From assembly GCA_036785705.1 (NCBI GenBank), contig JAWUZG010000027.1:2647501-2711500 (forward strand): 64,000 nt of DNA. The letters run 5' to 3'. The notes under the pieces were generated by a model, which was given only the letters and a program-made list of their open reading frames with translations, made no database searches and was not told the DNA's origin. This document shows positions 14,556 through 28,244 of this stretch, one piece after another; positions within the stretch are counted from its first letter, which is position 1, and each line of letters begins with the position of its first letter. Made by a program: the position numbers and the translations under genes. The DNA comes from Acanthornis magna (taxonomy: Eukaryota; Chordata; Aves; Passeriformes; Acanthizidae).

Positions 14556-17500
14556 GGAACAAACATAAGCAAAAAGAAATTCAGGAGTGCAGACCAATGT
14601 ATTTTTAACCTCAGGGTTTTTTTTTACAGATTTTCTTATATCCTTTCCTAGCATGCTCTGAAGTTAGTGAAGAGACATAGCTGATTAATGGGCTGGTGTA
14701 CCTTACTCCCACCTGATGAAGAACCTCAGATGTTTTCCTCTTCTCCCCTCCCTCCGTTATCCATCCTCTCCTTACAAGACACCAGCTTTCTGGAGAAAAG
14801 GGAAGCAAATTATCCTTTTCATGGCATGTTCCCCTAACCCTTTACCCGAGCTGACATTTATCTGAAGTACATCAACCTGTGCCTTCAGACAACTAGTGCT
14901 GAATGAAAAGTACTGCCGTCTGTCCCACCAACATGGTACCCATGGACAAATCTATTAAAGCAAGAAGGAGAGAAAATTTTAACAAAACCTAAAGGGCTCA
15001 GTAAAGGTCAAGAGTCCTGTAATGTTCAGCAGTGAATAAAGACTTGAAACAGACACCTTTTACCTTGAGTGGCTATTACATACATTTCCATCAAAGACAG
15101 AGCACTCTACAAAAACTTCAACTTACAGGATAATGGATACATTGCACCTACAACTGCATCATTCCCCAGGTCATCGGGGAGCAAGAAAAATCCAGTTGTA
15201 CAGTTTTCCACCAAGAAAGGTCTGGTGTAAATGGAAGATGCTCTGCTAGCATCAACCTATTGACTCCCACTTTTCTAGGAAACCAATCCCGAAACCTCCT
15301 CCAGTGCTCAGGAAAAGGTTGCAGCTGTTCTTAACAGCTTGTGAAAACAATGTTCTTTTAGCTTATATGTGACAGAATGAACATCAAGTATCTTCAGAAA
15401 GAAAGTGAAGAAAAAAAAAATTAGTTTTGACTATTACCATGAACATGTGCCAGCTGTACTAGAGCATAAGTACCGAGAGAAACCAACACAGGAAATGACT
15501 CCCTGCCCTGCCACCATAAGTCAGAGGAGGCTGCTAGAAGAAAGAAAGGGAAGATGACAACCTGGCTTCCAACAAAGCCAGGAATCCAGGGATGAGACAG
15601 ACCAGCCAACCTGTCTGTGAGTTCCTCAGCCTTTCCAGCTCTCAGTGGTACCTCTAAGATCACTTGGATCCAACAGCTCTTTCAAGTTCACAAATCCCAG
15701 TGATAGCTGCTGCCGCAGGGCAGCATCCTCTTACAGCGAGCTCTGTTCTTGTGTAGCTCCCTTTATTGTTTTTTTTAATTTTATACAGAAAATGCTAACA
15801 AACAAGACAGTTCCTCATCATCACCTCATTTTCTAAAAGCCTTGGCTGTGTTCATGGAAGTAGGCAGAGTACAAGTACCAATCACAGACAAGGTCAGGCA
15901 AGAAATATGTTCTCAAACAAACCATGAAGAAATAACATCCAGGCTCTCAAATTAACTTTAATCAAGAAATGAAACATATTTTATATCAGTTTTCAGTGAG
16001 AAGGCTGCTATCTTTTAAAATGATGTTTTGGAAGATCAAGGTCTTATTTCCTCTTTTCATTTCATAACAGTTCTTTTGAAACTGTAAAATATTAGTAGCA
16101 GCTGAAAAATAAAGTCATCAAATACAAATTTTGCAAAGTAGTTTGCTTAATCTTATTAGGATCCCTCTCTCTTTCCAGTAAGACAGCCAGCCTAAATGAA
16201 TGGAAATTCTCTTGCCTTGAAGGCCTGATAAGATGCTACACCACTACTGCAACAGACTGTCATCAAGGTTTTCTTGTCCCTGCCCATGACTAAACAGACA
16301 GGCAGATGCACCAAGACCTTGCACAGAAACACTACAAACCTATAACCAAACATGAACAAGCACACCATAAAAACCTTACACAAACAGAAACAACACAAGA
16401 CAGTCTTAAAATAAATTTCAAAAAAGGACTGATTTTCCAGAACACACAATGAATATTTTTAGCACAAAATCGCTTTCAAGCACTTGCACTGAAACACATC
16501 TCAACACATTGTCCAGACAGAACTTGGGTGGGAAAGGGGGGAATGTTTTTGGAGGGATACAAGCACATCCATTTGATGTTACCTCATCAGTGGTTGTTTG
16601 GCTGTCCTAAAGGTGACAAGAAGGGATGCAGCTCCATAGGAAAGCTGGGTGACGAGTCACACCTGTGCTCATTTTAGGGTCGAGCTCTTTCCTAGGGTAT
16701 CCTTATTTACGGTATTTGAAGTATGTGAGTATTTCCAGTACCCAGAAATAGGATGTTTGGTCACAGAAATACTGACAGGAACACAAATTCCCAAACGACC
16801 TTGACTATAATTAACCGTCTAATTTTAGTGGCATTTGGCCGACTGACACCTCCCTGGCTGGTTTGTTTCAACAGACAGATTGACTGCAGAATTTGCCAGA
16901 GCTGTCCTCCAGTAGGATACACCCCATGCAATAAGGGAGGTGAGAGCTGCAATATAGGAATTCATATGCCTCTGAACAAAATAAACATTTTTTTTCACAA
17001 TAGGAATTAAAAAACATATAGCAGTGCTGTCTCAGGGGTTTAATTAGCTTCAAGGGAACCCTGATAACAAGGCATCTTATCAGAAGCTTGGCTTTCAACA
17101 AAACCAATTAGTATCAACTGAAACAGAACCAGCTGAGATAAACGTGTACATAACATGCATAACCTTGAGATCCACAATGCCTAATAATTAAGTACTGGAT
17201 CATTTCCCATACTCAAGAGAGAAAAGTGTGTAAAAATCAACAATAACCAAAGGAAAGTTGTTCTCCTGTGGGGACAAGAAGGGTTTGAATCCAGTACATT
17301 TATTTCAGCCAGTTGTCCTTGTGAAACTGAGCCATGGCACAGCTCAGGTTTTCTGTGCAGCTTTTTGAGATCTCCAAACAAGATTGTGAACTTTTCCTTC
17401 CTAACATTTTGACTTACATTCCTCCAAAAATCAGTCCATATTTCCAAAGTCTTTTACAGACAAAGGAAAAGCTAAGCCACAGCTAATTAGCAGAACTCCC

Positions 17501-17654
17501 ACCAAACTGCACTTAACCCCCCTCCTTTCCTCTCCCTGCTCTTTTGCAGCCTTCTCTCCCTGCTTCCGCATTACTACTCCTTTTTGACATCCAGTTTCCA
17601 GAAATATTTATCTGGACCTTTTAATTAGCAATGGTTCGATGGGTCCTTAGTTAC

Positions 17655-18732
17655 TGACATAGATTTCAACTTCATACAACCTCTAAATGGGCTGGAGAAG
17701 TAGAAAAGTGAGGTGGATTCAAAACTGGCTGAGCTGCCAGGCTCAAAGGGTTGTGGTAAGCGGAATGAAGTCCAGCTGGAGGACAATTACTGGTGGTGTG
17801 ACTCCAGAGTTCAGTACTGGGGCCAGTATTGTTTAACATGCTTACAAATGACCTAGATGAAGACACAGAGCCCCCTCAGCAAACTTTCAGATTATACAAA
17901 ATAGCTGGTAACACCAGAGGGTTGTGCTGCCATTCAGATGCACCTTCGGCAGGATGGAGAAATGTGCTGATGGGAATTTCGTGAAGCTCAGCAACACGAA
18001 ATGCAGAGCCCTGCACCAGGGGAGGAGTCACACCAAGCACCAGCTCAGGCTGAGGGAGAGAGCACCCTTGCAGAGAAGGACTCCTGACAGACAGCAAGCT
18101 GAACATGAGCCAACAGCAAGCCTCTGCAGCAGAGATAGCCAAGAGATCCTGAGCTGCACGGGCAGCAGATTGAGGGAGGTGGTCCTTCCACTCTGCCCAG
18201 CACTGGGGGAGTCACCCCTGCAGTGCTGTGTCCAGTGCTGGGCTCCCCAGTACCAGGCACACATGGACATGCTGGCACTAAGTCCAGAAGGATCTCGGAG
18301 ATGATTAAGGGACTAAAAATCTGTCACACAAGGGAAGGCTGAGCAAGCTGGAACTCCTCATCCTCAAGAAGAAAAGGCTCGGAGGGGAACCCCATCTATG
18401 ACAAACACCTGATGGGAGGTAGAAGAGAAGTCAGACTCTTCTCAAGAATGGAGTGAAAGGGTAAGAGGTCGTGGACACAAATTCAAACACATAAACATTC
18501 ACTTGTTTTGGTTTTGTTTTGGGTTTTTTTACTGTGAAGGTGATCCAACAGTACCCAACATTACCCAGTGGGAACAGGTACCCAAAGAGGCTGGGGAGTC
18601 TCCATCCCTGCTGATACTCAAAACACAACCAAACAGGGTCTTGGGCAACCCACTCTTGCTGATCAAGCTTTGTACAGGGAAACTCGACTAGGCTGTCTCC
18701 AGAGGCAGCAGCCACCTTCAGCAATTCTGAGC
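17655..18732 (+). repeat. CR1 LINE fragment with decayed reverse-transcriptase end
   Basis: This is the longest CR1 copy in the window, in sense orientation. The start corresponds to the reverse-transcriptase coding region: AGTACTGGGGCCAGTATTGT followed by AATGACCTAGATGAAG matches the GPVLFN...NDLDE stretch of CR1 ORF2. It continues through GAGAAATGTGCTGATGGGAA and the 3' blocks (GGAGTCTCCATCCCTGCTGA, GGTCTTGGGCAACC), ending near GCAATTCTGAG. Frames are broken by stops and shifts, so the element is dead. Antisense open frames of 64-135 residues across it are by-products. Confidence 0.85.
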
Positions 18733-20133
18733 AACGGGCAAAGACAAATGTTAGGGTCTTTAAGAGCACAGATGACTTGTAAACACTGCTTCTGTCATCT
18801 CTGCTACTCTTAAAGAACATTATAAAACTTCTCAGCACACTACCCCTTTACAGTAGGATCATACTGTATCCTTCCCACAAAGAGCTACAAGGAATTGCTT
18901 CCAGAACACGACTTTTAACTTAGACCCAGCTCTAACTCAGTGTTTGCACTCTGCCTCTTTTCTCCCACTTGGTTAATGCAAACTGGTCAAGTGCAGCCTG
19001 TGTTAGAGAAGCAGCAGCAAGGACCACACCATTTGCATTCTGGTATACGGCCATCACCGCCTGTGACCACAGAATGCACATGTTTCTTGTAACATGAAGG
19101 AATGCTTCTGAGAGCATTTCAGATTCATTCACAGGGCCAAATTCCTTTCTTAGGTAGTGAAAAATGGAGCAAGCTCACTGTGGTCAGGACACAAACTTCA
19201 GGCTATTGTAATTACTGCTGTACCTATGAATGTGCACACGCACCCATCCCACACGTTGAGACTCAGTGCTACTTCCATAAGTGCACAGCGAATTTCAGGA
19301 CACGTAGTATTTTTTCCTTCAGCATTATCAAAGTTATAGGTCCATCCCCTGTACTTCTAGACATGCTGGCTGCAGAGAGCTTGAAAACACATGTTCTTCC
19401 CATACGTCTCCATTTGCCTTCTGATTTTTGTCGAAAAATAAAAATTTATAAGCAGCAATTTTAGTGGTTAGCATGCAGCTCTTCAGTGCTTGAGGCTGAC
19501 AGAGACAATTGTCATTCAACCAGAACATTCAAACCCCATCAAGTCTTTCCTCAGAGAGAACTAAGGTAAACAAAGACATTTCAACTTACCATTTCTGTGA
19601 TGCCCACGTAAGTTCTTCAAAATCATGCATGACTATCATCCAAACTTGTCGCACACAGGAACTCCCCCGAGGTCACACAGGAACAAGCTACAAGCCACTC
19701 TCCTGCCTGAGTCACACACCTCCTGCCACCTGCACCCACTGGTTCAATAATCGTGCAGAACTTGTCTTTTCAACAGGAGCAGCTTCACCCTCCTCTCCTC
19801 CAAGCCAAGGGCACAAAGCCCTGCTCTGGTCCTCTTCACCAAAAGCATTCCAAGCTCTACGACTGAAAGCCACTCCTTTTGCCTCATTTAACCCAACCTT
19901 TCCCCTCTCAGAGCACACCAAACTTCACAGCTATTTATCTCCAACCTACCTACATCCAGTCGTTAAGAATGCATTCTCTTCTCCACCAGACTAACACCAC
20001 AAAACATGTTTTGCAGATTCCACTGGTTTTGAGACCAGCACACTGTCATGTCTCAGCACAATTTAAAAAGGAGAAGCAAAGTCTTTGAATGTTTTGCAAT
20101 AGTACCATCATTCCTGTGCATGTTTTAACCAAT

Positions 20134-20200
20134 CTGTCCTGGTTCAACCAGGTGGGGCAGGAGTTGGGGAGTTTTGTTTGCATCCTCCAGGTTTCACTGC
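20134..20200 (+). repeat. Possible LTR start (passerine ERV-like)
   Basis: TGTCCTGGTTCAACCAGGTG resembles the 5' end of some passerine ERV LTRs, which often open TGTCCTGGTT. I could not find a matching end or a target-site duplication, so the extent is unknown and the call is weak. Confidence 0.3.
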
Positions 20201-22033
20201 AAGAGTTCCATTAGAGAGTGGTGATCTCAGCAGAGAACCTGGAAGAAAGGAAGCAGTTTGCATCCCAGACATTAACCTTCATCCAGCCACTGCCAGACAC
20301 CGAGACAGGTTGGAAACAGGAAACCACAGGGCAGAAAACCCTGATGCTGGAGAAACTAATCACTTCTCAACTATGGCTGCAGCACAAAAAGCACAATGTA
20401 AAGAAACTCACGTTTCCCTGCTTTAATGGTACTGTATTGAAGGTACCAATGTCTTTGAGTCACGTCACTGAAATGATTTAAAAAATGGTGGCTTTCCCTA
20501 CAGCCAAATGTCAACTTCTCCACAACTATCAGATCATATGCTGCAAGGCTTCATTCTTCATTCATCCATGGTGCTGTACACGCTGAAATCCTGGAAGTTT
20601 CTTTCCATCCTATTGTTATTTCTTAAGGAAAAATTTAAAAACTGGTAGAACCATTGTGTAAAATCCTACCATTTAACTACCAAGAAATTATATCGCTGCT
20701 ATAGAAAACATAAATGAGCAGCCCTTGACAATATCACTGCCCTTATTTGCAACAGGTCTTTCCAGCAAGCATAGGAAGAGAATAAAAAATCTGTCCTTTG
20801 TATTTTTATCCAAAAGCAGTGGAATTAACCCATAGGATTCTTTTTTTTTATTTTCTTTTATCTTAAAACCGGTAGCAAAATAAATAAATAAACTCTCACA
20901 GATGAGGACAGTTCATGAAAGCCTAAGCTCAAACACTTAAAGTAAGGGTATAAAACCCCCAACTTGTTTCTGCTCTGAATTTGCTTTTAGGATTGTTGGA
21001 AGAAACACTATTTCAGCATACAAGGAAAGCCAATTTAAGCCACAGCTGCTGTCCTACATCCCCATACACAACTGGTCACATCATACTGACCTCTCCCTTA
21101 CATCACTGTTGCTTTTACAGCTAGGTGGAAAGCTAGTACAGGGAAATAAGATTGAGAAAAACCAGTGTTATTTAAGAGAGGGTAGGGTTAAGTTTTCAGT
21201 TGGCTCAGCTCCCTGTCTGGCTGCATGAGAGGCAGGGATAACACAAGGGAGTAGGGAAAACAACACTGCCTTCAACCAGCTTTAAGCTCCAAGTGAACTT
21301 GGCGAGCCAGCTGGAACATCAGGAGATGAAACCTGCTGTGCTCATGCCACTCCCCAAAGAGCACTGCAGTGCTTGAGGTGTGTACAATGCATATGTTTAA
21401 AACGAAAAAGCTTTGTGGAGAGGTATGAGTCAATGCCAAACAAGCAGGCAAAGCTACAAAGCCCAATACAGCCTCTTGCAAAAGACACAGGCTGAGGTCT
21501 GGGGGAAGTGCACAGCCGAGCTCAGGGACACATTTAACTTTACTAGCTGAAAATTATTCTGCCCCACTGCTTTGGTTTGAGACTCCCTGGCACTGCCTTG
21601 CACTGCCTAGAAGTTAGTCCTTAACACCCAAATCTACTCCTTCCCAAAGCAGTTTGTGTTAACAGCAGCGGTACTACTGCTGAGGGTGTACGTATCTTCC
21701 CTTACCACAAGCAGTCCTCCTTTAAAATGTGTAAAACCAAGAGACTGTAACTGCATTGCAAGCCAAACCTGCAAATTTCATTTTCCCAGGTCCCCAAAAG
21801 CCTCAGGCATAGTTTTCAAAAAGAAAATGGATCGTAACTAGAGGACAGACTAGCGCTGCATCGCACCCTAATAGGGATTAATAATATTAATCACATTAAT
21901 AATCCTTAGCAGGAATATTAGGAGGCCAGGAATCAGCAGAAGACAGGTAATGTTGCCTGATACCAAGAAACCAGCACAGACTCAAAAACATAAGGTTTGA
22001 GACTCCCTCCAAAACGTTTGGTAATCATTTATT

Positions 22034-22165
22034 CTGACAACTCCCTCTATTCCTAACCCCTAAGCAAACATCCAACTCCTTTTTGAACCTTGTTAAATTC
22101 TTGGCCCCAGCAGCATCCTGTGGTTGACTGTTCCAGCATCTAATTGCAATTCCTAACTTCTAGAG
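22034..22165 (-). repeat. Ancient CR1/L3-like LINE fragment
   Basis: The plus strand reads CCAACTCCTTTTTGAACCTT, then GTTAAATTCTTGGCC and CAGCATCCTGTGG, a pattern I know from an old CR1/L3-type LINE common in crocodilian, turtle and bird genomes (usually read as tccttcttgaacc ... ttggcc ... atcctgtgg). Divergence is high. Orientation is inferred from the way this motif appears reversed to the LINE coding strand. Confidence 0.5.
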
Positions 22166-25037
22166 CTGCCTGCCGCGGTCGTTCTCACTTGAACACTGAG
22201 CCCACTCCACCCACGTGCGAGCGAAGAATGTTCCTGATAATCCTTTTGCATACATCTGCTTCAGAGCAGAGCACTGCCTCAATGCAGGTCTGCACCAGGT
22301 CCCCGAAACCCATATACTGAACTGCCAGAACTGTGGGAAGGCCAGAAGGAAAAAGCCTATGGCAGACTAATCCCTGCAGAAATATTTGGAAGAAGTACTT
22401 AGTAACTCTGCTAGGCAAAAATAAATAATGCAAAGGTCGAAAACAGGACAGCTGAATAAGAACAGCAAAATATTCAAGCTGTTAATAGCAAGAAAATGCT
22501 CTGTTTAAATCAGAGCATACCTGAATTAAAGACTGTGCTCTTGTAACACATCAATCCCTCGAAAACACAGACCAAATGTGTCAGGCACATATACAAACTG
22601 ATGTTGTATCATCTCCTCCCTTGCATCCTGTACATCATGGAGTCCAACTGTACTGGCCAGTTTCCAGAGTGAAATCATATCGTCTGCTATCAGCACTATG
22701 AATTTATATTTCCAGAAAATCCTGATGTCATAGCCTGAGAGCAATTATCAATGAGGAATTATTGATTTTAACATCAAGTTATGCAATCACTTAAGAGGGG
22801 GAGAAATAGAAGTAAACAGCCGAGAATGAACAGGCTATTCAGTGGTTTTAAAAACAAAAAAGAATTAATAAGAGCCTTTGATAACCAGAATAATTGCAGT
22901 CATGGCAAAAAAACCAAACTCATTTTATTCCACTAGGGTTTATTGTTGGGTCCAAATTTCTTACTGTAGTTTGTTGATAAAAGTCAAAGAGTTCTGCTGA
23001 AATGGACAATATACACATGGCTGACACTATAAAGGGCAGGAGTATGAACTTTTAGACCTATTTTACTCAGCAAATGCGGCAATCAGATGTGGAAGCCATG
23101 ACTTCATCTAAAGGGATGGATGCACCCTGGAGTGCTGAGCAGGATCAGCACAACACGTGTGTGCCACGGGACTTCCTTACACCCCTGCCAGGCTAATGCC
23201 ATCAGGGAGCTAAGTCCTCTCTGAAACCTGATTCCCACCAAGGGGAAAACAAGGAAAGCTCTTTCATCACACCTGGAGACCACGGTTTCACGGCAGGTTA
23301 GGTGCCAGCGTGTTTCAGCACATCACCCGAACAAGCGCTGGCAGCAGCACAAAGCAAAGGGGAAGGGACTGGGTCATCAAACAGCAGCACTTGCGTCAGT
23401 ACCAGAGGAGCAAAGCCTTGCATGAAGTTCTGTCAGCTCCCTCCTAATGGTTCATCAGTGTCACAAAAGGGTGGTGGTCCTGCATCCAGCTCCTCTCTTG
23501 TACTTACCCTGGCACTCATCTAATAGAGCAATCGACCAAATCAGCTCATTAATGGGAGAAAATTAACCTGGCACAAAAAGAGCTCTCTGCCATGTCAGCA
23601 AGACGAATCAGCTTCACACAGGGTCAGATAAATGTCAGTCTCAGTGAGGACGGAGGGCCATGCCAAGGAGGAATGTGGGTGGGTGGATTCTCCTCCTTGG
23701 GCAGGAGGGAGCTCTTACATCAGCTCAAGCTCCATTGCATAACCTGACCCTGAGGAGCCAGACTGTGTCACTTTGCCTTGGAGGGGACATCAGCCTCTCC
23801 TCATCAGCCTCTCCATGCAGAGTGTTCCAGTGATGTACAGCACCCGTTTAATGTCCTCCCATCCATCAGCACAGGCAAATGAACTACACAAACCCCAGGT
23901 ACAACCTGCATAGAAGTGAACAACAGTCCCCATGGTACCCATCCTACAGGTAGAGCCCAAGCCAAGCACTTTTCCTCACACAGGCCTGAGAAATTTTGCC
24001 TTCTTCAAGCTGTCAGAGCAAATATCCTTTAAACCTGCAGTTCTTCAGTGACTGCCTCACTTTAATACAGGGCTATACGATTGCAAGGCAACAAATGTCA
24101 TTTTGATAGGAATCAAATGTTCACTTAAGAAGGAAAAAAAAGGAAAAAGAAAGCAGCATGCTTCCTTATTTTACTTTTCCATATACTCCATGAGGGCTAG
24201 TTTACCAGATGTGACCAAGAAGCAAAACTAATGCATCAGTCTGATCCCTCTATTAAGAAATTATGAATCTAAAACATTTCTGAACTATACTCCAGGCATC
24301 CCCTCTGTGCAGGGATTGATTCAGCCATGCACTGGATAGCTGCTCAGATAACAGAGAGATTGTATTCACTCTTCAGAAATAGCTTCCTTTCAAAGACATC
24401 AGAAAACAACTATGCAATGACTGTTTATTTGCATTTGAAGCAGGGGACAGTAAAAATTCAACTCTGTAACCACGTTTTTAACATTCACTGAAAAGGAACA
24501 GATAGTCACTGAATAAAAGACAGCAGTGATTTAAGGTGTTCTTAAAAGTAAAGCAGTTTGTTTTTCTAAATTTAACTGCTCCCAGAAGCAGAGACAGCAA
24601 AGCAGGAGTCACCTTTATGTGCTTCAGTGTACACCTGCCATGTAATCCATATAACAACCAGCAGTGTAAAGAACTGGAAGCTCCACATCTGCTGCAACCC
24701 AAGACACCAGGGATGCTTCCACTACTGGGATACCACAAAGGGCTTGTGGAAAGGGGCCTTTGTTTTAGGACAGTTTAAAGACATAATTCAAACCATGTAT
24801 CCAAAAACCAAAGGATCCCAGTATCCCTGATTACTCTTGAAAATATAAGCATTTACTTTTACAGTAAGCTTGTACACAGAAGTCTTTCAAAATCTCTCTA
24901 CAAGGAACGTACACATCTAGTTACCAAGAAGAATACCTAAACAGCCAGAACTAGATAAGCCATGGAGTCTTGGCCCATCTGCTCCAGTGCTTGGAAGATT
25001 ATCTGCTTCTCTGCATCCTGCAGTGTTTTACCCAACA

Positions 25038-25083
25038 CATGTGTGTGTGTATAAAATACATGTATATACACACACACATACAC
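25038..25083. repeat. (TG)n / (CA)n microsatellite pair
   Basis: A short GTGTGTGTGT run is followed about 20 bp later by ATACACACACACAT. This is a dinucleotide repeat of mixed TG and CA orientation with TA-rich sequence between, so the two arms could pair. A 14-bp A-run follows at about 25107. Confidence 0.8.
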
Positions 25084-27070
25084 CCCCATCCCAAAGATGC
25101 CAATATAAAAAAAAAAAAAATTAAAAATAAACAGAGATATGTCAAAGGTTTGTAAGTTATTCCACTTGAGGAACATGTTTCTTAATGCAGAACAGCTTTC
25201 TAACACACACCTATAGTTATTATCCCAAAGCAGGAGCACGGGAGTTAAGTACAACCCACTTCATATAGTTTAAAAAAAAATCCATTAGCTACTGTGTCAC
25301 CTTCAGACAGCACCATTAACTGTAGAACAAGAAAATGCCTCAGGGCAAGCACATTTAGTATCATGCCAAACTCCTCGATGACACTTCAGAAGAGAAGAGT
25401 ATTCTGGGGCTACAGCAATTAATTGCCTTCTACATTGTAAGAACAAACAAACAACAAAAAAAAAAAAAACCAAAACCAAAATACAACGATTTTTTAAAAA
25501 ATACCCATCTAACAACTTTTTCTCCCTTTTCAAGTTTGTGCAGTATACCCTCCTGGACGGAGAAGATCGCCTCAGTATCTTTACAGTGTCACTTCACAAG
25601 AAAATGAGAATATAAAGCAGTGAACTAATCTGTGTATTTTACAACTTGCTAACCCCTACCTACATTCAGGCAACAAATGTCTTTAAAATATTGGGAGTCC
25701 TTGATGGAATCATCCTACTGTGAGGTTTTTTCAGTGAAGGCACAACAGTATCCTTCCAAGGACAAGAATACTGATGTGACCTTCCTAGCTCAACTCCAAA
25801 TCAAGAGTTGCCACAGTGAAATTTGAGGCCATTTAGAACATTAGGGCCTATTGTTAAGTGGCTCTGTCTTTTGCCTCATGGAGCATATAGTTAAAGAAGA
25901 AAAAGGCAAAAAGAAAATGTTGGCACTGTCACTTGTCTTACTGCTTTCTAAAATACAGAAGTCTTGATGATCCATTTCTGCTTAGTGCTAAATATTTATG
26001 AAAACCAAAACCAGCTACTTAACTCTTTCGCTTTTCTACTATAGTCAGAAATCCCAGATCTCATTTCAAACGCTCACTGCTGAAACCAAAGCCAAAAAAT
26101 AAACCTAACCCAACAAAACCCAACAAGGCACCTAATTTGGTAAGAAGTCATCTGTCATGACCCAAAATATCAGCAAAACGAAGGTTTTTAGGGCAGTGCA
26201 AAGTAGCACACCTCCATTCCCTGACCTGTTTTACAAGAACAATACCTACACCATCACCTGTGAGGGAGCAGCTGAGATAAGGATTTGGCTCCTCCAGCTG
26301 CAGCAACCCTGGCTCTGAGTGTCCCTGGAGCAACAGGGAACTCCACAGGGAGCAGCTGCTCCTTCCCCAGTACACATCCCAGTGCAAAGTCTTATTTTAA
26401 GGATAAGGCTTTTCAGGTAGGCAAGACCTAAAACCTCACTGTGAATGGAAAAAAAGAAAGGAACAATAACAACACATGAACACAGGAGTCTCTCAGCTCT
26501 CTGATCCTTAAGGATTGAAAGAATGTTCATTCCTTTAGTAAGAAAAAAATGGATAAACAAGAGTTGAAGTTTAGTATAAACATGAGATAAGACACTATTT
26601 TAAGGTCATTTATTACATTTCCTGTGGAAGAAATACAAAATCTTCTTTCAAGCTTAAAATTTCTTATCACTGTGTTTCATGACCAACATTTTGGCTGGAA
26701 TAAGTCTAGTGTGTTAAATGAATAAAACTAGTTACCAGGTACAGTAAACTCCAAACTTTGATAACTCAGACTCAAGGGAAAAAAAGGCATTTGCACACAG
26801 CTCCATGCAAGTGAGCACATCCTGGCTTAATTTCAAGAGAAAATATCCCACAAATGAGAATCCAAAAGGGGATAGCAATTGCTCTGCCCAATGTTTAATG
26901 AAACAATACTTAAGATCTCACCAGCAGAACTCTCACTTCTCCCTTAAATTACAGTGCCACAGTTGTAAATGGACAACAGAGTCGATGGTGCAGAGAGTTT
27001 GAGACTTTACCTTACTTTACCACTACACAGAGGGAGTAGAAATGTACTGAGAGAACAGCCAACACCAGTG

Positions 27071-28244
27071 TGTTAAGGCACATTACAACCTCAAACTTTG
27101 GCACAGATTCTTTCCCAGCGCTCAAAAAGGGGATCCAGCTCCTTTGCTCACTGCATCTCGCCCCATCTTACTTCTGCTTTTTTGGCTGTGCTTGCTCCAC
27201 CACAGTGTGGCACGAGGCTCTGGGGCTCAAAGGGAGACAGCATCCTGTCTGCTCAACTGCACTGATTTGCATGGCCAGGTGTTGGGAGCAGGGGAGGCTG
27301 CAGGGGTGGCTTCTGTGCAAAGCCAATGCCACAGGCTGCAGGAGGCTGAGCCATCAGGGGTGGCTGGTACCTCTGGGATAACAGATTTACAGAGGAAAAA
27401 TGTTACTGGGCAGAAATAATTATGGCCAGAGAACAGCAGGGTGAGAATATGTGAGAGGAACAGCCCTGGAGACACCCAGGGCAGCGAGGAAGGAGGGGCA
27501 GGAGACTGCCCTGTGCCCCTGCAGCCCATGGAGGTCCATGGGGATGCAGAGATCCACTGCAGCCCCTGGAGGAGCCCACACTGGAGCAGAGGGATTCCCA
27601 AAGCAGGCTGTGACCCTCTGGGAAAGCTGTGCTGGAGCAGGGTCCTGGCAGGGACCTGCAGACCCATGGAGAGGGGAGCCCACACTGGAGCAAGTTTGCT
27701 GGCAGGACCTGTGACCCTGGGGGAGACCCATGCTGGAGCAGCCTGTTCCTGAGGGACTGCACCCCATGGGAGAGACCCACACTGCAGCAGTTCCTGAAGA
27801 AATGCAGCATATGGGAAGGACTCATGTTGGAGAAGTTCACGGGGAACTGCACCCCGTGGGAGGGACCCTCTGGTGGAGCACAGAAAGGGCTCCAACCTCT
27901 GTCCCTGAGCAGTGGCAGAACCAGGTGCGATGAACTGACCACAGCCCCCATTCCCACCTCCCTGTGATGCTGGCAGGGAGGGGGTGTAGCCCAGGAAGGA
28001 GGGAGAGGTGAGGGGAGGGTGTTTTTAAGGTTTGTTTTACTTCTTATTATCCTGCTCTGAGTTTGATTGGTATTAAATTCAATTAATTTCCCCAAGTCTG
28101 TTTTGCCTATGAGTGATCTCTCCCTGCCCTTATCTCAACTCACGAGCCTTTTGTTGTATCTTCTCTACCCCTTTCAGTGGAGGAGGGGAGTGACAGGGTG
28201 GCTTTCATGGGTGTCTGGCCACCAGCCAGGGCCAAACCACCACA
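27071..28244 (+). mobile_element. ERVL-type solo LTR (about 1.17 kb)
   Basis: This is a long terminal repeat of an avian endogenous retrovirus. It opens TGTTAAGGCACATTACAACC and ends GCCAGGGCCAAACCACCACA, giving TG...CA ends. The body matches an LTR family I recall from songbird genomes: GGGAGACAGCATCCTGTCTG, GGAGCAGGGGAGGCTGCAGG, a block of internal subrepeats, then CCCCATTCCCACCTCCCTGT and TTAATTTCCCCAAGTCTG. No gag, pol or env frames follow on either side, so it is a solo LTR. I could not confirm a target-site duplication; the left boundary is inferred. The 222- and 230-residue antisense frames inside it are repeat artefacts. Confidence 0.75.
27575..27885 (+). repeat. Tandem subrepeats of about 45-53 bp inside the LTR
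   Basis: The motif CTGGAG(C/A) recurs at 27581, 27632, 27685, 27733, 27782 (as CTGCAG), 27827 (TTGGAG) and 27872 (GGTGGAGC), with 45-53 bp between copies, each preceded by an ACCC(A/T)CA-like segment. The units are diverged. They keep several frames open at once, which explains the overlapping long frames on both strands. Confidence 0.8.

Noticed and set aside
19509..19994. 161-residue plus-strand frame
   Set aside because: Ser/Thr/Pro-rich without a recognisable domain; intronic; likely chance.
27227..28095. Overlapping antisense frames of 222 and 230 residues with repeated Leu/Gln/Gly/Pro units
   Set aside because: They lie entirely within an ERVL-type solo LTR and reflect its about 50-bp subrepeats; the same DNA is open in several frames on both strands.
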